64,000 nt of DNA, from NCBI GenBank assembly GCA_013076295.1, contig RQOL01000828.1, positions 2,480,001-2,544,000 on the forward strand. Direction: 5' to 3'. Source of the stretch: Sanderia malayensis (taxonomy: Eukaryota; Cnidaria; Scyphozoa; Semaeostomeae; Pelagiidae). The notes under the pieces were generated by a model. It was not told where the DNA came from. It searched no databases and worked only from the letters and a program-made list of their open reading frames with translations. Positions 11,354 to 22,108 of this stretch are shown in pieces. Made by a program: the position numbers and the translations under genes. Positions within the stretch are counted from its first letter, which is position 1; every line of letters starts with the position of its first letter.

Positions 11354-14300
11354 AACGGATAAACATGTTTACCACATTCCTTGTCTCTCTACAATTTTCC
11401 CTCTCTCTCTCCCTCTCTCATGCAGGAAAAATAAGAAGATATAAAACACGCAAGGCTTTTAAAAACTAGCTGTTAACATTGTTAAAATGAGTGCTGCTGT
11501 GATTTAACCAGGACTAAAGCATCTAGCATTTGATTAAAACGATATGTTTTGAAATGAGTGCTTCAAAAAATATGGAGAGGTTGCTTAGCATGCTTGGAAG
11601 CCTAGATATCTATATTGGTAACAGGTCGCTTCTCTATATTTGATGTGCTTGAATGTTGTCATTTGTGTTTGACATATCTTATTGACATTTACGTTTCATA
11701 GCTGGATTTTGGAATTTCAGCAATGATAGATTTCAGCAAATTATTCTTAATCAAGAGAACGTGGACGCTCAGTTCAGTTTGATGATCAAAGATAAAATTC
11801 AAATCTTTGTTGTGATGTGATGTGACTTCACAATTAACACAAAACAATACCAAAAACAGAGGAAAAAATGTAGAAAACCTTAGATTAAAAAGAAACCTAA
11901 ATTAAATGCACATCAAAAATTTAAAATCTGAATTCAGGATTTTCTGGACCGGGATTACTTTCAAAAAAACAATAAAACATAATGATGGTGCAAATGATGA
12001 TAGAATAGTTTTTTGAGGCCTACTATACTTCCGCACAGCTTTTCTTATCTGCTTGCACGCATTCATTTTTATAAACTTATCCCCACGACAAGAAAGCAAC
12101 TCCTTTGTTCTTGTGGAAATAAAAATGGCCTTTTTTGGGCCTTCTCGATTCTGGTCACGAATAAGAGTTAATAACCAGCAAATAAGCCAACCAAATATCG
12201 TTTTCTCAATGTTTCTAAAAACGTCTCACTGCACTGCAGCAAAGATTACCGCCATCGCCATTGATGAATTGATAATATAAAACCAGCATGCGGCTAAACA
12301 GAGGAGGATTTAAGGCCACGCGCGGGATAGAATCCGACAAACATCTTCACAAACATCCAAGATTTTTTCTCGAGAAGGACTCGATTATATTCTGCTGCGC
12401 AGCCGCTTCACTTCGTTCCGCTACGCAGCAGCAATGAAGCTACAACATGGTCAATAGCAACAACAACAACTACTACAACTGATGTTTAACTCAATTTGTG
12501 CCAGGGAGTACATGAAGCAACCTGGGGTTGATATCTGATTGCCTTTTCTTTTGAAAAATAAATATCAAGTACTAACAAAACTGTGAAAAAGTTGTTAAGA
12601 AGTGCTGGCTTCCTTGGGAGGGGGGTCTGGATCCCAGTTCCCTTGGCCAGACTTCTGAGCCCATGCGTTCTATTTGGAACAGTACGATTACGAACATCAT
12701 CAGTCAACGTTGGCCGCAGCCAACTCTGATCAACGAATGAGTTTACTTATTTAAGTTATATCTTTATATGCATTATTTTACTTTTACTATTAAATGAAAT
12801 TATTCCGTATTCGAGAGCTTTTTTATGTTAGATGATTATCCATTCTATTTTGGCTACATCGTGCTATCGTGTGCTATAAACTTACACTGGGCATTATATA
12901 GTGGCTGAACTGATATATTTGTATTTGAGAGGATACTTATTACGGATTGAAAGAAGCCTCTAATGGTTATGAGGTACAATATGAATAGGATAGCTTATTG
13001 GCAAATAGAAAAGTGTTTGTTCTTAGATATGCCACACGATTGAGAAAAAGATATTGTTGGAAATGATTCAAAGGTTTTTTCAATTTTGACTTCCCGTGGG
13101 GGCTCCTTCTCTCCTTCCTACTAAACACGTGTTGCTTTTTAAGTGGTGGGTCAAGTGCATTCACATACCAACCGATATTTGGTATATTCAAAGAGGTACA
13201 AATATATAGGAATAATCCAATTATCAGTGATTTATTCCACTTCTCACAAAGGGTGCACTTAGCAAGCGGAAAAGCCTAATGGATGGTTGAATTCATGTCT
13301 CTAAGCAATGTTTTCAAACACTTTGTCATCATCTATTTGAAAAATGCGGCAAAAGAATAAGTAGGAATGGATATTCTTGCTATATCAAGACGTAAACACA
13401 TTGCTATTACTTTAAAAGCTTTATGAAGATATTTTTAAATCTTCACAGATAATAAGCTGCAGTGAACTTTGTGTAACTTGAACACCCTGGCAAGCATAAA
13501 AATGTCCCAAATACAAAAAGTTCGAGTTAGAGAAGTTTGTCTTATGTATGAGGGTCGGTTTATCGGTGGTGATCCTCGAAGGGACAAAGAATTTCGTTTG
13601 AATAAGACAGAGTTCGAATTACACGAGTTCGAACCATGCAGGTTTGACTACACTGAACTTCGTCAAATCTCACTGAATCTCACTACACTGAACTTCGTCA
13701 AATCATTTTTCCAGCTCTTGAGGTTCAGTGCTCAGATTCTTGGAGGTGCTGATGAAGCACTTTGCTATTACTCACCAATCAAAAGATCATTGATTATTTC
13801 ACCTACCTTGCAATCCTTCGGGCTTCAAAAGCCACCACATTTTAATCCATTTTGACTGTTCCAATATCTATTTCGGCATCTCTTCTCTTCATATTAAGGG
13901 GATAACAACTTCAAAAACATCTTGATTTGTTGAGATATTCGGTTTCCTGAGTAAATAAATCAGAAAACGTATAAGCAAGTATTTTCTGGCAGCATAACAA
14001 ACACTTTTCGGTGTTATCACAAACATAACATAGAGGGGATTAGCAGCATGTTTGGCAGTCGATATCAAAAACTCCAGCCCGAGGGCTAATTTTCATAGCT
14101 AAAATTATTAAACTTCCATGCAATGGACATGCATTGCAATCCGAAAAAGCAAACAAGTTTTGCAGGTAAACATGACAAGACAACGCGAACGCCCACCCAA
14201 ATTTCCACCAGAATCAACCATTTGGCAATACTGTGCTGGAGCTGAGCAAGGCAAAACGAAAATAGATATACTGCAAATAATAACGATATTGATAAGGTCA

Positions 14301-15168
14301 ATTTTCTGACATTTTCAAATAAAAGCATAACAGCAATTGTGAAATATACCTGGAAGTTTTAAATTCCGCCACAAAAGGAAATATTTCTTTTAGAAATACA
14401 AGAAAGCCGATATCTTTATATAAGCATGCAATTCTGCAGTAGGTATACCATTGTACAATATATAAGCAAAGTTACTTACATAAGTTACACAAGCAAATGC
14501 AGTATACATGCACTTGCTAAATATGTAACTTAGGCCCTTAAACTAAACTCCTTCAATGAAAAATTCAAACTGCGATGAAGACAGTGTTCCTGGTTTCATT
14601 CAAATTTATATAACAGAAATTCTTCCCTGCTGCACTGCTCATGAGAGTAACAAATTCAGCATAAAAACAATAGTGCTTATGCTCAAGGGTATACTGGATG
14701 ATATGGTATTATGTATATGTATATATGTATATATGCACGCTTCTATGTTCATTCATGGATAATATTTTGGGATGCGACACTTGTTTCGGACACTTTGGGG
14801 CAAAGAGCATTTTTGCTACAAGAATTTTGCCATACTCCAATCCAAACTACAGAAACCACACCACCAGCCATTTGCCAACATGAGAATGGGTAGAAAGAGT
14901 CTAAATAAATATAACTTTAACTCATTAGTGATGTGATGGATACACAGGAGAAATGGATGATGAGAGAAAAGAAAACTCGCCTCAATGCAGACCAAAGGAC
15001 TAGAAAAATAAATCATCATAATCAACGGAAGAAAATTTGAATGCCCCAATTCAACTCAATTTAGGTCAATAATCAATATAAAAAATGGCATTTACTTTGC
15101 TTCAAAGGCGCAGAATATAGATTACCATTTCTTTTTTTTATTACGTCTTTTTGGAACGGCGTTTTAAA
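11354..15168. other. intergenic, no gene seen apart from a MITE
   Basis: AT-rich sequence with CT-rich microsatellite near 11395-11420. No conserved protein frame was recognised. Confidence 0.4.
13458..13690. mobile_element. MITE copy 2 (same family as 6465-6646)
   Basis: It shares aacaccctggcaagcat, gaagggacaaagaatttcg and gagttcgaa words, in order, with the element at 6465-6646. The right end carries a short tandem duplication of actacactgaacttcgtcaa. The long open frame running through it is a by-product of the repeat. Confidence 0.55.
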
Positions 15169-15783
15169 ATGATAGAAGTTACTTGTAACGATCGACTTGG
15201 GAAGAAAGTTCGGGTCAAATGCAAGTATCCTTTTCCTCGTTGGATTTGTTTATGATTTAAGTGTGGAGTTGTATCATTGTTGTTTATTAGGCCTTAGCAA
15301 GGCTTGCATTGCAGGCCTCAAAAGGGCCTAGTCATGTTATTATCTTTAACAACAGATAGTGCGGATGATACGATTGGGGATTTAAAAATGCTGATTGCTG
15401 CCCAGACAGGAACAAGAGCCGAAAGAATTGTTTTAAAGAAATGGTTAGTTGAGATATAATCTAACTTTTTTGGTTTTTATAGTACGACTAAATATTTTGG
15501 TTCCACATGAATCTCGAGTACGAAAATTTGTTTCTTACAGGTACACAATATTCAAGGACCACATCACTTTAAGAGACTGTATCCTATTTTATGTTTTTCT
15601 TAACATTGACAAAGTCCTGGGGGACCTACTATGATATACTATTTATTGAACTGAAGATAAATTGTTTTGTGGAGCTGTCTGGTCAAGAGGGGGGTACATA
15701 AGTCAGATGTTTTGGATATTCCTTGACAGATATTCGCAGATGAAATACATGATGGCATGAATCTTGAGCTATATTACAAATAA
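15169..15783 (+). CDS. UBL5: ubiquitin-like protein 5 (Hub1)
   Basis: Four exons: 15169-15224, 15360-15443, 15541-15578 and 15740-15783, giving 73 codons plus stop, the family's usual length. The start [18 protein letters not shown], the middle DDTIGDLK and [19 protein letters not shown], and the end [14 protein letters not shown] are diagnostic. It ends in a double tyrosine plus lysine rather than a di-glycine, as in Hub1/UBL5, which binds spliceosome factors (HIND motifs) non-covalently and does not conjugate. All junctions keep frame. Acceptor 2 must be at agatag|T, because the earlier CAG would bring a stop into frame. It is a housekeeping gene and the frame is intact. Confidence 0.95.
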
Positions 15784-16149
15784 TAACCTTTGTTGCCCAA
15801 GCTGTAACCTGTGCTGAACTTTCCTTAACAAGAACTGCACTTCAAAGAAATCAGCCAAGGCACAGATGCACAAAAAATTCCTTTACTGCAAACTTATTTG
15901 AGTAAAACAGCTATTATACATTAAAAATTGACTAAAATAAGTAGCTCCTAACCCCAAGTCAGATTGAAAACATAATTTTTAAAGAAATCCTAACTGTTTT
16001 GTTGATCTATTATTAAGGAGACATAACAAAGAATCCTGCCTTAATATATGGCTAAACAGAAAACACCCAGATACTTTTAGTAAGTAACAAAATATTGTCT
16101 TTCATTTCAACTAGTTTTTATATCTTGTGAAGCTCTTGTGGAATGAACC

Positions 16150-16442
16150 AATAAACCAATTTTGTCTGTCCCTCAAACCAATGTTGTCTCTCGAACCAAT
16201 CATGTCCCTCAAACCAATCTTGTCCCTCAAACCAATCTTGTCCCTCAAACCAATCTTGTCTCTTGAACAAATCTTGTCTCTCGAACCAACCTTGTCCCTC
16301 AAACCAATCTTTTCTCTCGAACCAATCTTGTCTCTCGAACCAATCTTATCTCTCGAACCAATCTTGTCTCTGGAACCAATCTTGTCCCTCAAACCAATAT
16401 TATCTCTCGAACCAATCTTATCCCTCAAACCAATCTTGTCTT
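16150..16442. repeat. 18-bp minisatellite (about 16 units)
   Basis: Tandem units of the type CCAATCTTGTCTCTCGAA or with CCCTCAAA variants. The unit length is a multiple of three and stop-poor, so long repetitive open frames appear on both strands; these are not genes. The distal end of the array supplies the last codons and stop of the fucosyltransferase on the minus strand. Confidence 0.9.
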
Positions 16443-17925
16443 ATTTGACTTGCTTTCTTCTACAAACCCATTCAGAACTCTTTTTTTGAGATCACAGTTC
16501 TGAAGGCCCCAGAATTCTTCAAGATCAATAGTTTTTCTAGGCACATTGTGTTCATGTGCTGCTTTGCAAAATAAACACTGTGAATTATGATTATATAACT
16601 TGTATTTGTAACGCCATTGGTGATATTCACTGTAAGCTGAATCATTTTTATCTAAATACTTGATGTAATCAGCAAGTTGTTTCAGGCTCTTAAAATCACC
16701 CATGTTGACAAATGAACCTGGAATAGCCACTCTGGGATTACTGTAATTTCCTCCACCTAGAACTATCGGAACTAATCCAGTTTCCAGTGCATTTAACCAA
16801 TACTTTTCTGTGATATAATCAACACAATAACTGTTCTCAATTGCCAAGTAAAATTTGTATTCTTGCTGAATTTTACGACAAGCTTCTCCTCTTGGGCACG
16901 GCCTGGTTTGGGGAGAAAATTTGCTAGCACAACCACCATAGACATCAACTTGTATGTACTTGCGAAGTTCTGTGATGAAATCCATTCTCTCCTTATCACA
17001 ATGACTGTTCACATATGTAACCAGGTTCTTTTTTCCTGAGGTTGTGAAATGAAAATTGCTTTAACAAAAGCTCTATTGAGCTGGGGGGGGGGGGATTGCC
17101 TTATTGGCTTACACATTTTTTATTTTATAAGAAACCTAGCTCAAGCCCTACTAGTAAAAGTTTCTTAAATTTTCTATTGTTTTCTATTGTTAAGGAAAAC
17201 AATAGAACAAAAGAATCTATTGTAATTTGGCACCAATTCTACCAGTAAGTTTCTTATAAAGTGGTTTCTTATAAAAAAAACGTGTATTTAACTTTTGAAG
17301 TTGCACATAAATTACATTGTATCACCTCACCTTCGGCAAAATTTGTGTTAAACTTTAATGGCGTATCGGTTACTTGCAACTTTTTATAATAATGATAGGT
17401 GACTAAAATGTCAGAAGACGATCGGTAGCTAGCTGTCCAGTTAAACAGATCTTTGTAATCTGGAAATTTCGTATAACTGTATATAGGACTTTCGTGCATG
17501 AAATAAAGCCATACTTGGTTCGTGTTTCTTTTAGTTTTTGCCAAGTGACGAAGGTCTGAAGCACTTTGAAGATCTCGTCCATGGAAGACAACAATATCAC
17601 TGTCGTTTATCTTGGTCTTATCGTATGTAAGTTCACAATTATTTACTGGACATGGCATATTATCAAAATCGGTGAAATCATAGCCGTATGGCAAGTCTTT
17701 CCAAGGTATACTTCCAAATAAAGCAGTGTAAAGTAAGATCTTTTTCCGCGATTTTCTTGAGATGGTGATCTTATGTTGCTCACGAGGACGAGGTGTGGAG
17801 AGGGAGGGCAATGCTGGGTTCAAAATCACTCCATTAAAAATAGGCATCGTATTATAATGTATCATAAATACGATTATAACAGCAACTATGAAGATGGAGA
17901 CCAGTAAACGTTGCGGGTACTTCAT
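16425..17925 (-). CDS. alpha-1,3-fucosyltransferase (GT10), two exons
   Basis: Exon 1 is 17331-17925 and exon 2 is 16425-17035, joined in phase 1 (GAAG|gtgagg ... ctcag|GAAAA); the product is about 401 residues. The layout is that of a Golgi type II enzyme: a short cytosolic tail, a membrane anchor at about residues 7-23 (LLVSIFIVAVIIVFMIHY), a stem with proline and basic residues, then the catalytic domain. The GT10 signature is clear in exon 2: YKFYLAIENSYCVDYITEKY followed by ALETGLVPIVLGG. Such enzymes move fucose from GDP-fucose onto GlcNAc of N-glycan or Lewis-type chains. The C-terminal NKTRLV and the stop come from the first unit of the 18-bp minisatellite. The frame is intact. Confidence 0.9.
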
Positions 17926-18084
17926 AATGTGTATATACTGTTGATTTTGTTTGTGATGGGTTTTTCTTGTTCTTGCTTTGCTGTTCTGGTTCTTGTTGTT
18001 CTAATTTTGTTGTCATTCCCCATCCCAAAATTGTGCAACAAATTTTGGGATTGCGCCGCAACACGCACAAATCAGAGAAACACG

Positions 18085-18497
18085 TGGCTATCTCTAAAAA
18101 AGGGAGCCGAAACTACAGGAACGTGGAACGTCAAGACGTATAAACATGGGAATATCCAAAATAGGGAATAATATCTAAAATGGGGAATCTTTAAGGAATC
18201 TCTAACAGAAGGAAGGTCGTTATAGTTAATTGTTTTACCTTAAACATCACACAAAAGACTTGAGCTTTGTTAAGAAGAAATTTTGTTTGAACAATAACAT
18301 CAATAATAAAAGCACTTGGATGCGCCTCTAAAATTTTAAAATGATACAAAATGTATCTCCAACAAATTCTAATCTTTGGTGTAATACTTGAGATAATACA
18401 TTAAAGTATAACCACGTTTCCCCATTTTAGAGATTCCCTATTTTAATTATTCCACGCCCCTTGTTTTCACATTGTGTTCTGTCTTTTAGAGATAACC
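18085..18497. mobile_element. MITE between the fucosyltransferase and QSOX starts
   Basis: Outer inverted repeats GGCTATCTCTAAAA and TTTTAGAGATAACC enclose a second inverted pair (aaaatagggaata...tctaaaatggggaa and ttccccattttagagattcc). About 413 bp, non-coding. It sits in the roughly 920-bp interval between two divergent genes, so it could affect their promoters. Confidence 0.65.
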
Positions 18498-18847
18498 GTA
18501 ATCGATTTGCACTTTGAGGTTAAAGTTTTCAGTGGCGACTTTCTTTTCTTTGTTTCATTCTTTTCAAACACCTCACCCACCTCACAGGTTTAATTAAGGA
18601 CCCGTTTGAATTAAATCTATTGCTGTACATTTGCATGTTAATAATAGACTTTCCAGTTCTTGTTGTGCTGGAAAACCAAGCCCAAAAACTAGTTAACCCC
18701 TCGATGATTTGACCACATAGGCGAGTGATTTTGAATGCACTCAGGCCATTGCTTGTGGCTGGTGCCATCATTCAAGAGTAAAAGGGGACTGGGTTAACCA
18801 CACAAAAAAATCAAAGATTTATTATTTAATGGAGGAACACAACAAAG

Positions 18848-20138
18848 ATGGCGATTGTCAATTTGTCCATCGTCTTAACATTTTTGTTAAACTTTTTAAG
18901 TTTCCATGGAGCTAGATGTGGCCTTTATAATAAAAATGACCCGATGGAACTCCTTGACAACAGTACCATCAAGCGAAGTATTTATAACAGTGAATATGTC
19001 TGGGTTGTGGAATTTTATTCAAGTTGGTGTGGACACTGCCACGCATTCGCGCCGACGTGGAAAAAGTTTGCAAGAGAAGTAACAGGTATATACTCCTTTT
19101 CCTTCCCTATCTCCCCGGGGACATTTTATTGTTGTCAGTCAGTCGGTCTAACTCTTCAACTACTACTGATCAAATCATTGTATTATATGTGCCATTCATA
19201 CATGAACTAAAATGAGGAGTTGCAGTAATAAAAAGTATAATAAATTGCATCAAATCAACGTAGAGTTTTTTTAGAGTTTAGATGACTGGGTAAGGGTATA
19301 TATAGCGTTTTATTTGAGCAGGCTAATAATAACTTATGATCTATAATATGCGGTAGTAAAAGAAGTCTTTGATTAAAGTTTCAAAGCACAAATATAAAGT
19401 GTTCATTTCATTTTGGGACGTTTTGACTTAAATGACTTGTTTGACACCCAACCCAAAAAAGCATGCACGAAAACACGCACTGTTATTTAATCAGCTCACC
19501 TTTCAACCCAGGCACCTGTTCAATTTCTGAATAGCCAGAGGTGAAATATAATATAAGTATGGCATCTTTATGTTAGGCATTGTTCAAATCATTCAGTGCA
19601 TCTATCCTTTCATTATAGTTTGGGACGAGATTGTGCAAGTTGGTGCAATTGATTGTGCAGAGGATAAGAATCTTGATACCTGCAGAAATTATGCAATTGA
19701 TTCATTTCCTACAGTGAAGGTTAAGCTCAAAATATCTATTTCAACTTCATTATTATTTAACACCCTTATAAACACAGCAAGTATCTATCAAAACATCACA
19801 CTCCTAAACATCCCTGTTCATGACATGATAGACTTCTATTTTTGTTATGACAAGCAGGAATAATATATTTCTTTATTTCAGTTCTTTGAGGCACAACTGA
19901 AAAATAAATCAAATGTAGGAACAGCATTTAAAGGTATTTGATATCCACAGTATTAATTACAATGATGTAGCTCTGCTTTGAGATCCAATTAATGTTTCTC
20001 TTGTTTGTTACTCTAAATGATGATATATCTTTGCTGCTTTGCAGGACAAAAGACCGTTAAGAGTTTGAGGCACTCACTTGTAGAGTTTATTGAAGATCAC
20101 GGCAACAAAACAAATGTACCAAAGTTTACTCCCACAGA
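18848..20138 (+). CDS. QSOX: quiescin sulfhydryl oxidase, exons 1-4 (5' half)
   Basis: Exons 18848-19085, 19619-19719, 19882-19933 and 20045-20138. The start is ATG at 18848, followed by a signal peptide (LSIVLTFLLNFLSFHGARC). The thioredoxin domain has VVEFYSSWCGHCHAFAPTWK, with the redox CGHC, then VGAIDCAEDKNLDTCRNY and DSFPTVKFF, all QSOX-like. QSOX makes disulfides in secreted proteins, passing electrons from the thioredoxin CxxC to the FAD-bound Erv domain and oxygen. Exon 4 ends ACA GA|gt, phase 2, 94 bases before the assembly gap. The rest of the gene is at 58283-60853 (same strand), with a second copy at 55484-58054 on the other strand. Confidence 0.92.
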
Positions 20139-20232
20139 GTAAGATGTCCCACTTGTCTCATTAATACACATTGTCTCTTGGCTCAAATTGCCAGATTTCT
20201 CACTGTACTGTATGCACAGAGTAATGGGGACC

Positions 20233-20332
20233 NNNNNNNNNNNNNNNNNNNNNNNNNNNNNNNNNNNNNNNNNNNNNNNNNNNNNNNNNNNNNNNNNNNN
20301 NNNNNNNNNNNNNNNNNNNNNNNNNNNNNNNN
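20233..20332. other. assembly gap 1 (100 N)
   Basis: Exactly 100 N, a scaffolding placeholder. On the left is an intron of QSOX; on the right is transposon debris unrelated to QSOX. Confidence 0.99.
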
Positions 20333-21515
20333 ATATTAACGCTAATGTCTTCAACACAGCCGCCTGGATTTAAATTGAAAGCATACGCCTCTTCGGATTG
20401 GTTATTAATTAAACTAATTACGTGATCCACAATTTCTCCATTGATCCACCGTGTGCCAAATAGGTAACGCAATGGATTGTATAACATACCTGTAATGTCG
20501 CAATTGCCTGTAATGTCGCAATTGCCGTGCTGTTGGCTGTGAATCCTGTTGACTAACATGGCTGCTGCAGCTGTATTAATAGGTTGGGTACTTTGGGGTT
20601 GCTCCACATGACTCTGAATAGAGGACAGCCATTGTCGGTCTTGCTCTGCAACTCTTTCACGTTCTTTTCCTTCCAGAAATCCAAGGCACGTCATTAAGCC
20701 CTCTTCATCATAATAATCTTTCCCGATATAGGCAATGAGGACTTTTCCACTCTTCTCTTCTGCAAGTGGGCAAGTGCTTCACGCAGTACACCTTCGCATG
20801 GAATGCCATCTCTGAAGTCTCTGCGGTTGTCAGCGCGTGTTGCAGAAGATGGTGCATGAATGTAGCCTTTTATTATCCCTTTTTTTGAGATTCGTTCTAG
20901 TAGTGCCATTTTATTCCTGCTTACTTTATGTGGATCAATCACCGATGAAAACAGAATATGTGCTGTTTAGGTTTCATCTTATTTAAGAAATGTTTATGAC
21001 GATTAAATTCTGCATGCAGTTGTTCTGCTGCCTGGCTGTTCACTTCTTCTTTTAGCTCTTTTATGCACCCTATCCGTCGTAAGCATTCAACATCTGCACC
21101 TGGATTTGCATGATGAAGTGTCCAGTAGCGCCAGGTGTATGTCGCTGCCTGTCACTAGATGATTGGCTTTCACACCCACATCATTATAATCCAGCCAAGG
21201 GAAGGAGACAGTGAAGATTCCTTCTTTTGCCACAATCACATTGGCCTCTGATTCCACAGCCACGCGACCAGCTTTGGGGTAGGAAAAATTTGGTTCATGA
21301 CGATTATTAACCGATTGTACTTGATTGTACTGTTTCTGCAATCTTAACGTGTCCATGATAAAAGGGGTGAAATTATACTTACATTTCGATTTTATTGAGA
21401 TCACAGTCAGGGAGTCACTGTTTTCCTCGCGTTTAATACCAGCTTTTAGTTCCCCAAGAGTTCTCCTCCATGGAAGAAAAATTGACAAGAAACCGATCAA
21501 GTATTTATCCACCAA
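20333..21515 (-). pseudogene. KDZ transposase end plus Ulp1-like protease, broken
   Basis: Read leftwards on the minus strand, 21515-21087 has an open segment (GRVAVESEAN, FTVSFPWLDYNDVGVKANH). After a frame change comes WTLHHANPGADVECLRRIG, then EVNSQAAEQLHAEFNRHKH. The second resembles the conserved C-terminal NSQ-x-x-EQ-x-x-x-x-x-x-R block of KDZ transposases. Two further segments follow (20942-20694 and 20694-20333). The last contains RWINGEIVDHVISLI, like the start of a Ulp1/SENP (C48) protease core (WLxDxxI). It is cut off by the gap before any catalytic His-Asp-Cys could be seen. At least two frame breaks are present, so it is decayed or poorly sequenced. Confidence 0.5.
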
Positions 21516-21888
21516 TTCATGATCATCATATGCTCTGTTTTTATTGGAGTATTACTATTTATAAAAAGTTATGAAAAAGTTTAGTTTTTTTATATCCATC
21601 CAACATTTTGCTTGAATTGTATTGTACGGAATTCACGTGGCACAAACTCCCGTCTGCAATTCTGTGACTAAATGAGATCAGGAATCGTGCGGGGATAAAT
21701 CAACACTTATCTCCGGACTTTGTAGCGCACGTTTCATAAATCTTGTGACATCGGAATTTGTTTCTACGCAATCAATCTGTTGTGTTCACATCGTGTTGAT
21801 GTTGAAGTTTATACTATCAAAATTCTGCATTAATCTCATCATCAGAAATTGTAAACAATGTTGATATCAACATATACACGATGTCATT

Positions 21889-21908
21889 TTTAACGATTAT
21901 CGTAAAAC
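21889..21908. promoter_or_regulatory. near-palindrome upstream of the acidic-exon gene
   Basis: ttttaacgattatcgtaaaa is almost its own reverse complement. A weaker relative (ttttaatgattatgggtaaaa) follows about 25 bases later. The core TTAACGATTATCGT recurs at 42652-42665. It lies about 200 bases before the putative first ATG (22109). The function is unknown. Confidence 0.3.
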
Positions 21909-22108
21909 CCACAAATGTCTCTGATTTTAATGATTATGGGTAAAATCGGATGAAGTTTAGGAGAAGCCCTTCGCACAGTCGTTGTCTTGCTGCAGGTCGG
22001 CTGTTCGGAGTACGGGGTGCAGGGTGAAAGCACAGAAAACCTTATCTGTGGTGATTGGTGAAAGCGATTTGATTTGTATATGCCTACCAGAAAGAACAGA
22101 AGAACAAA

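Noticed and set aside
13469..13855. 128-codon open frame
   Set aside because: It runs through a MITE copy related to 6465-6646 and starts at a non-ATG codon; no splice or homology support.
16111..16489. Long open frames of about 105-120 codons on both strands
   Set aside because: They are produced by the 18-bp minisatellite, whose unit is a multiple of three and lacks stops; they have no independent coding evidence.
20188..20373. Open frames spanning the N runs at 20233 and 58119
   Set aside because: They are translations across unknown bases and carry no information about real coding.
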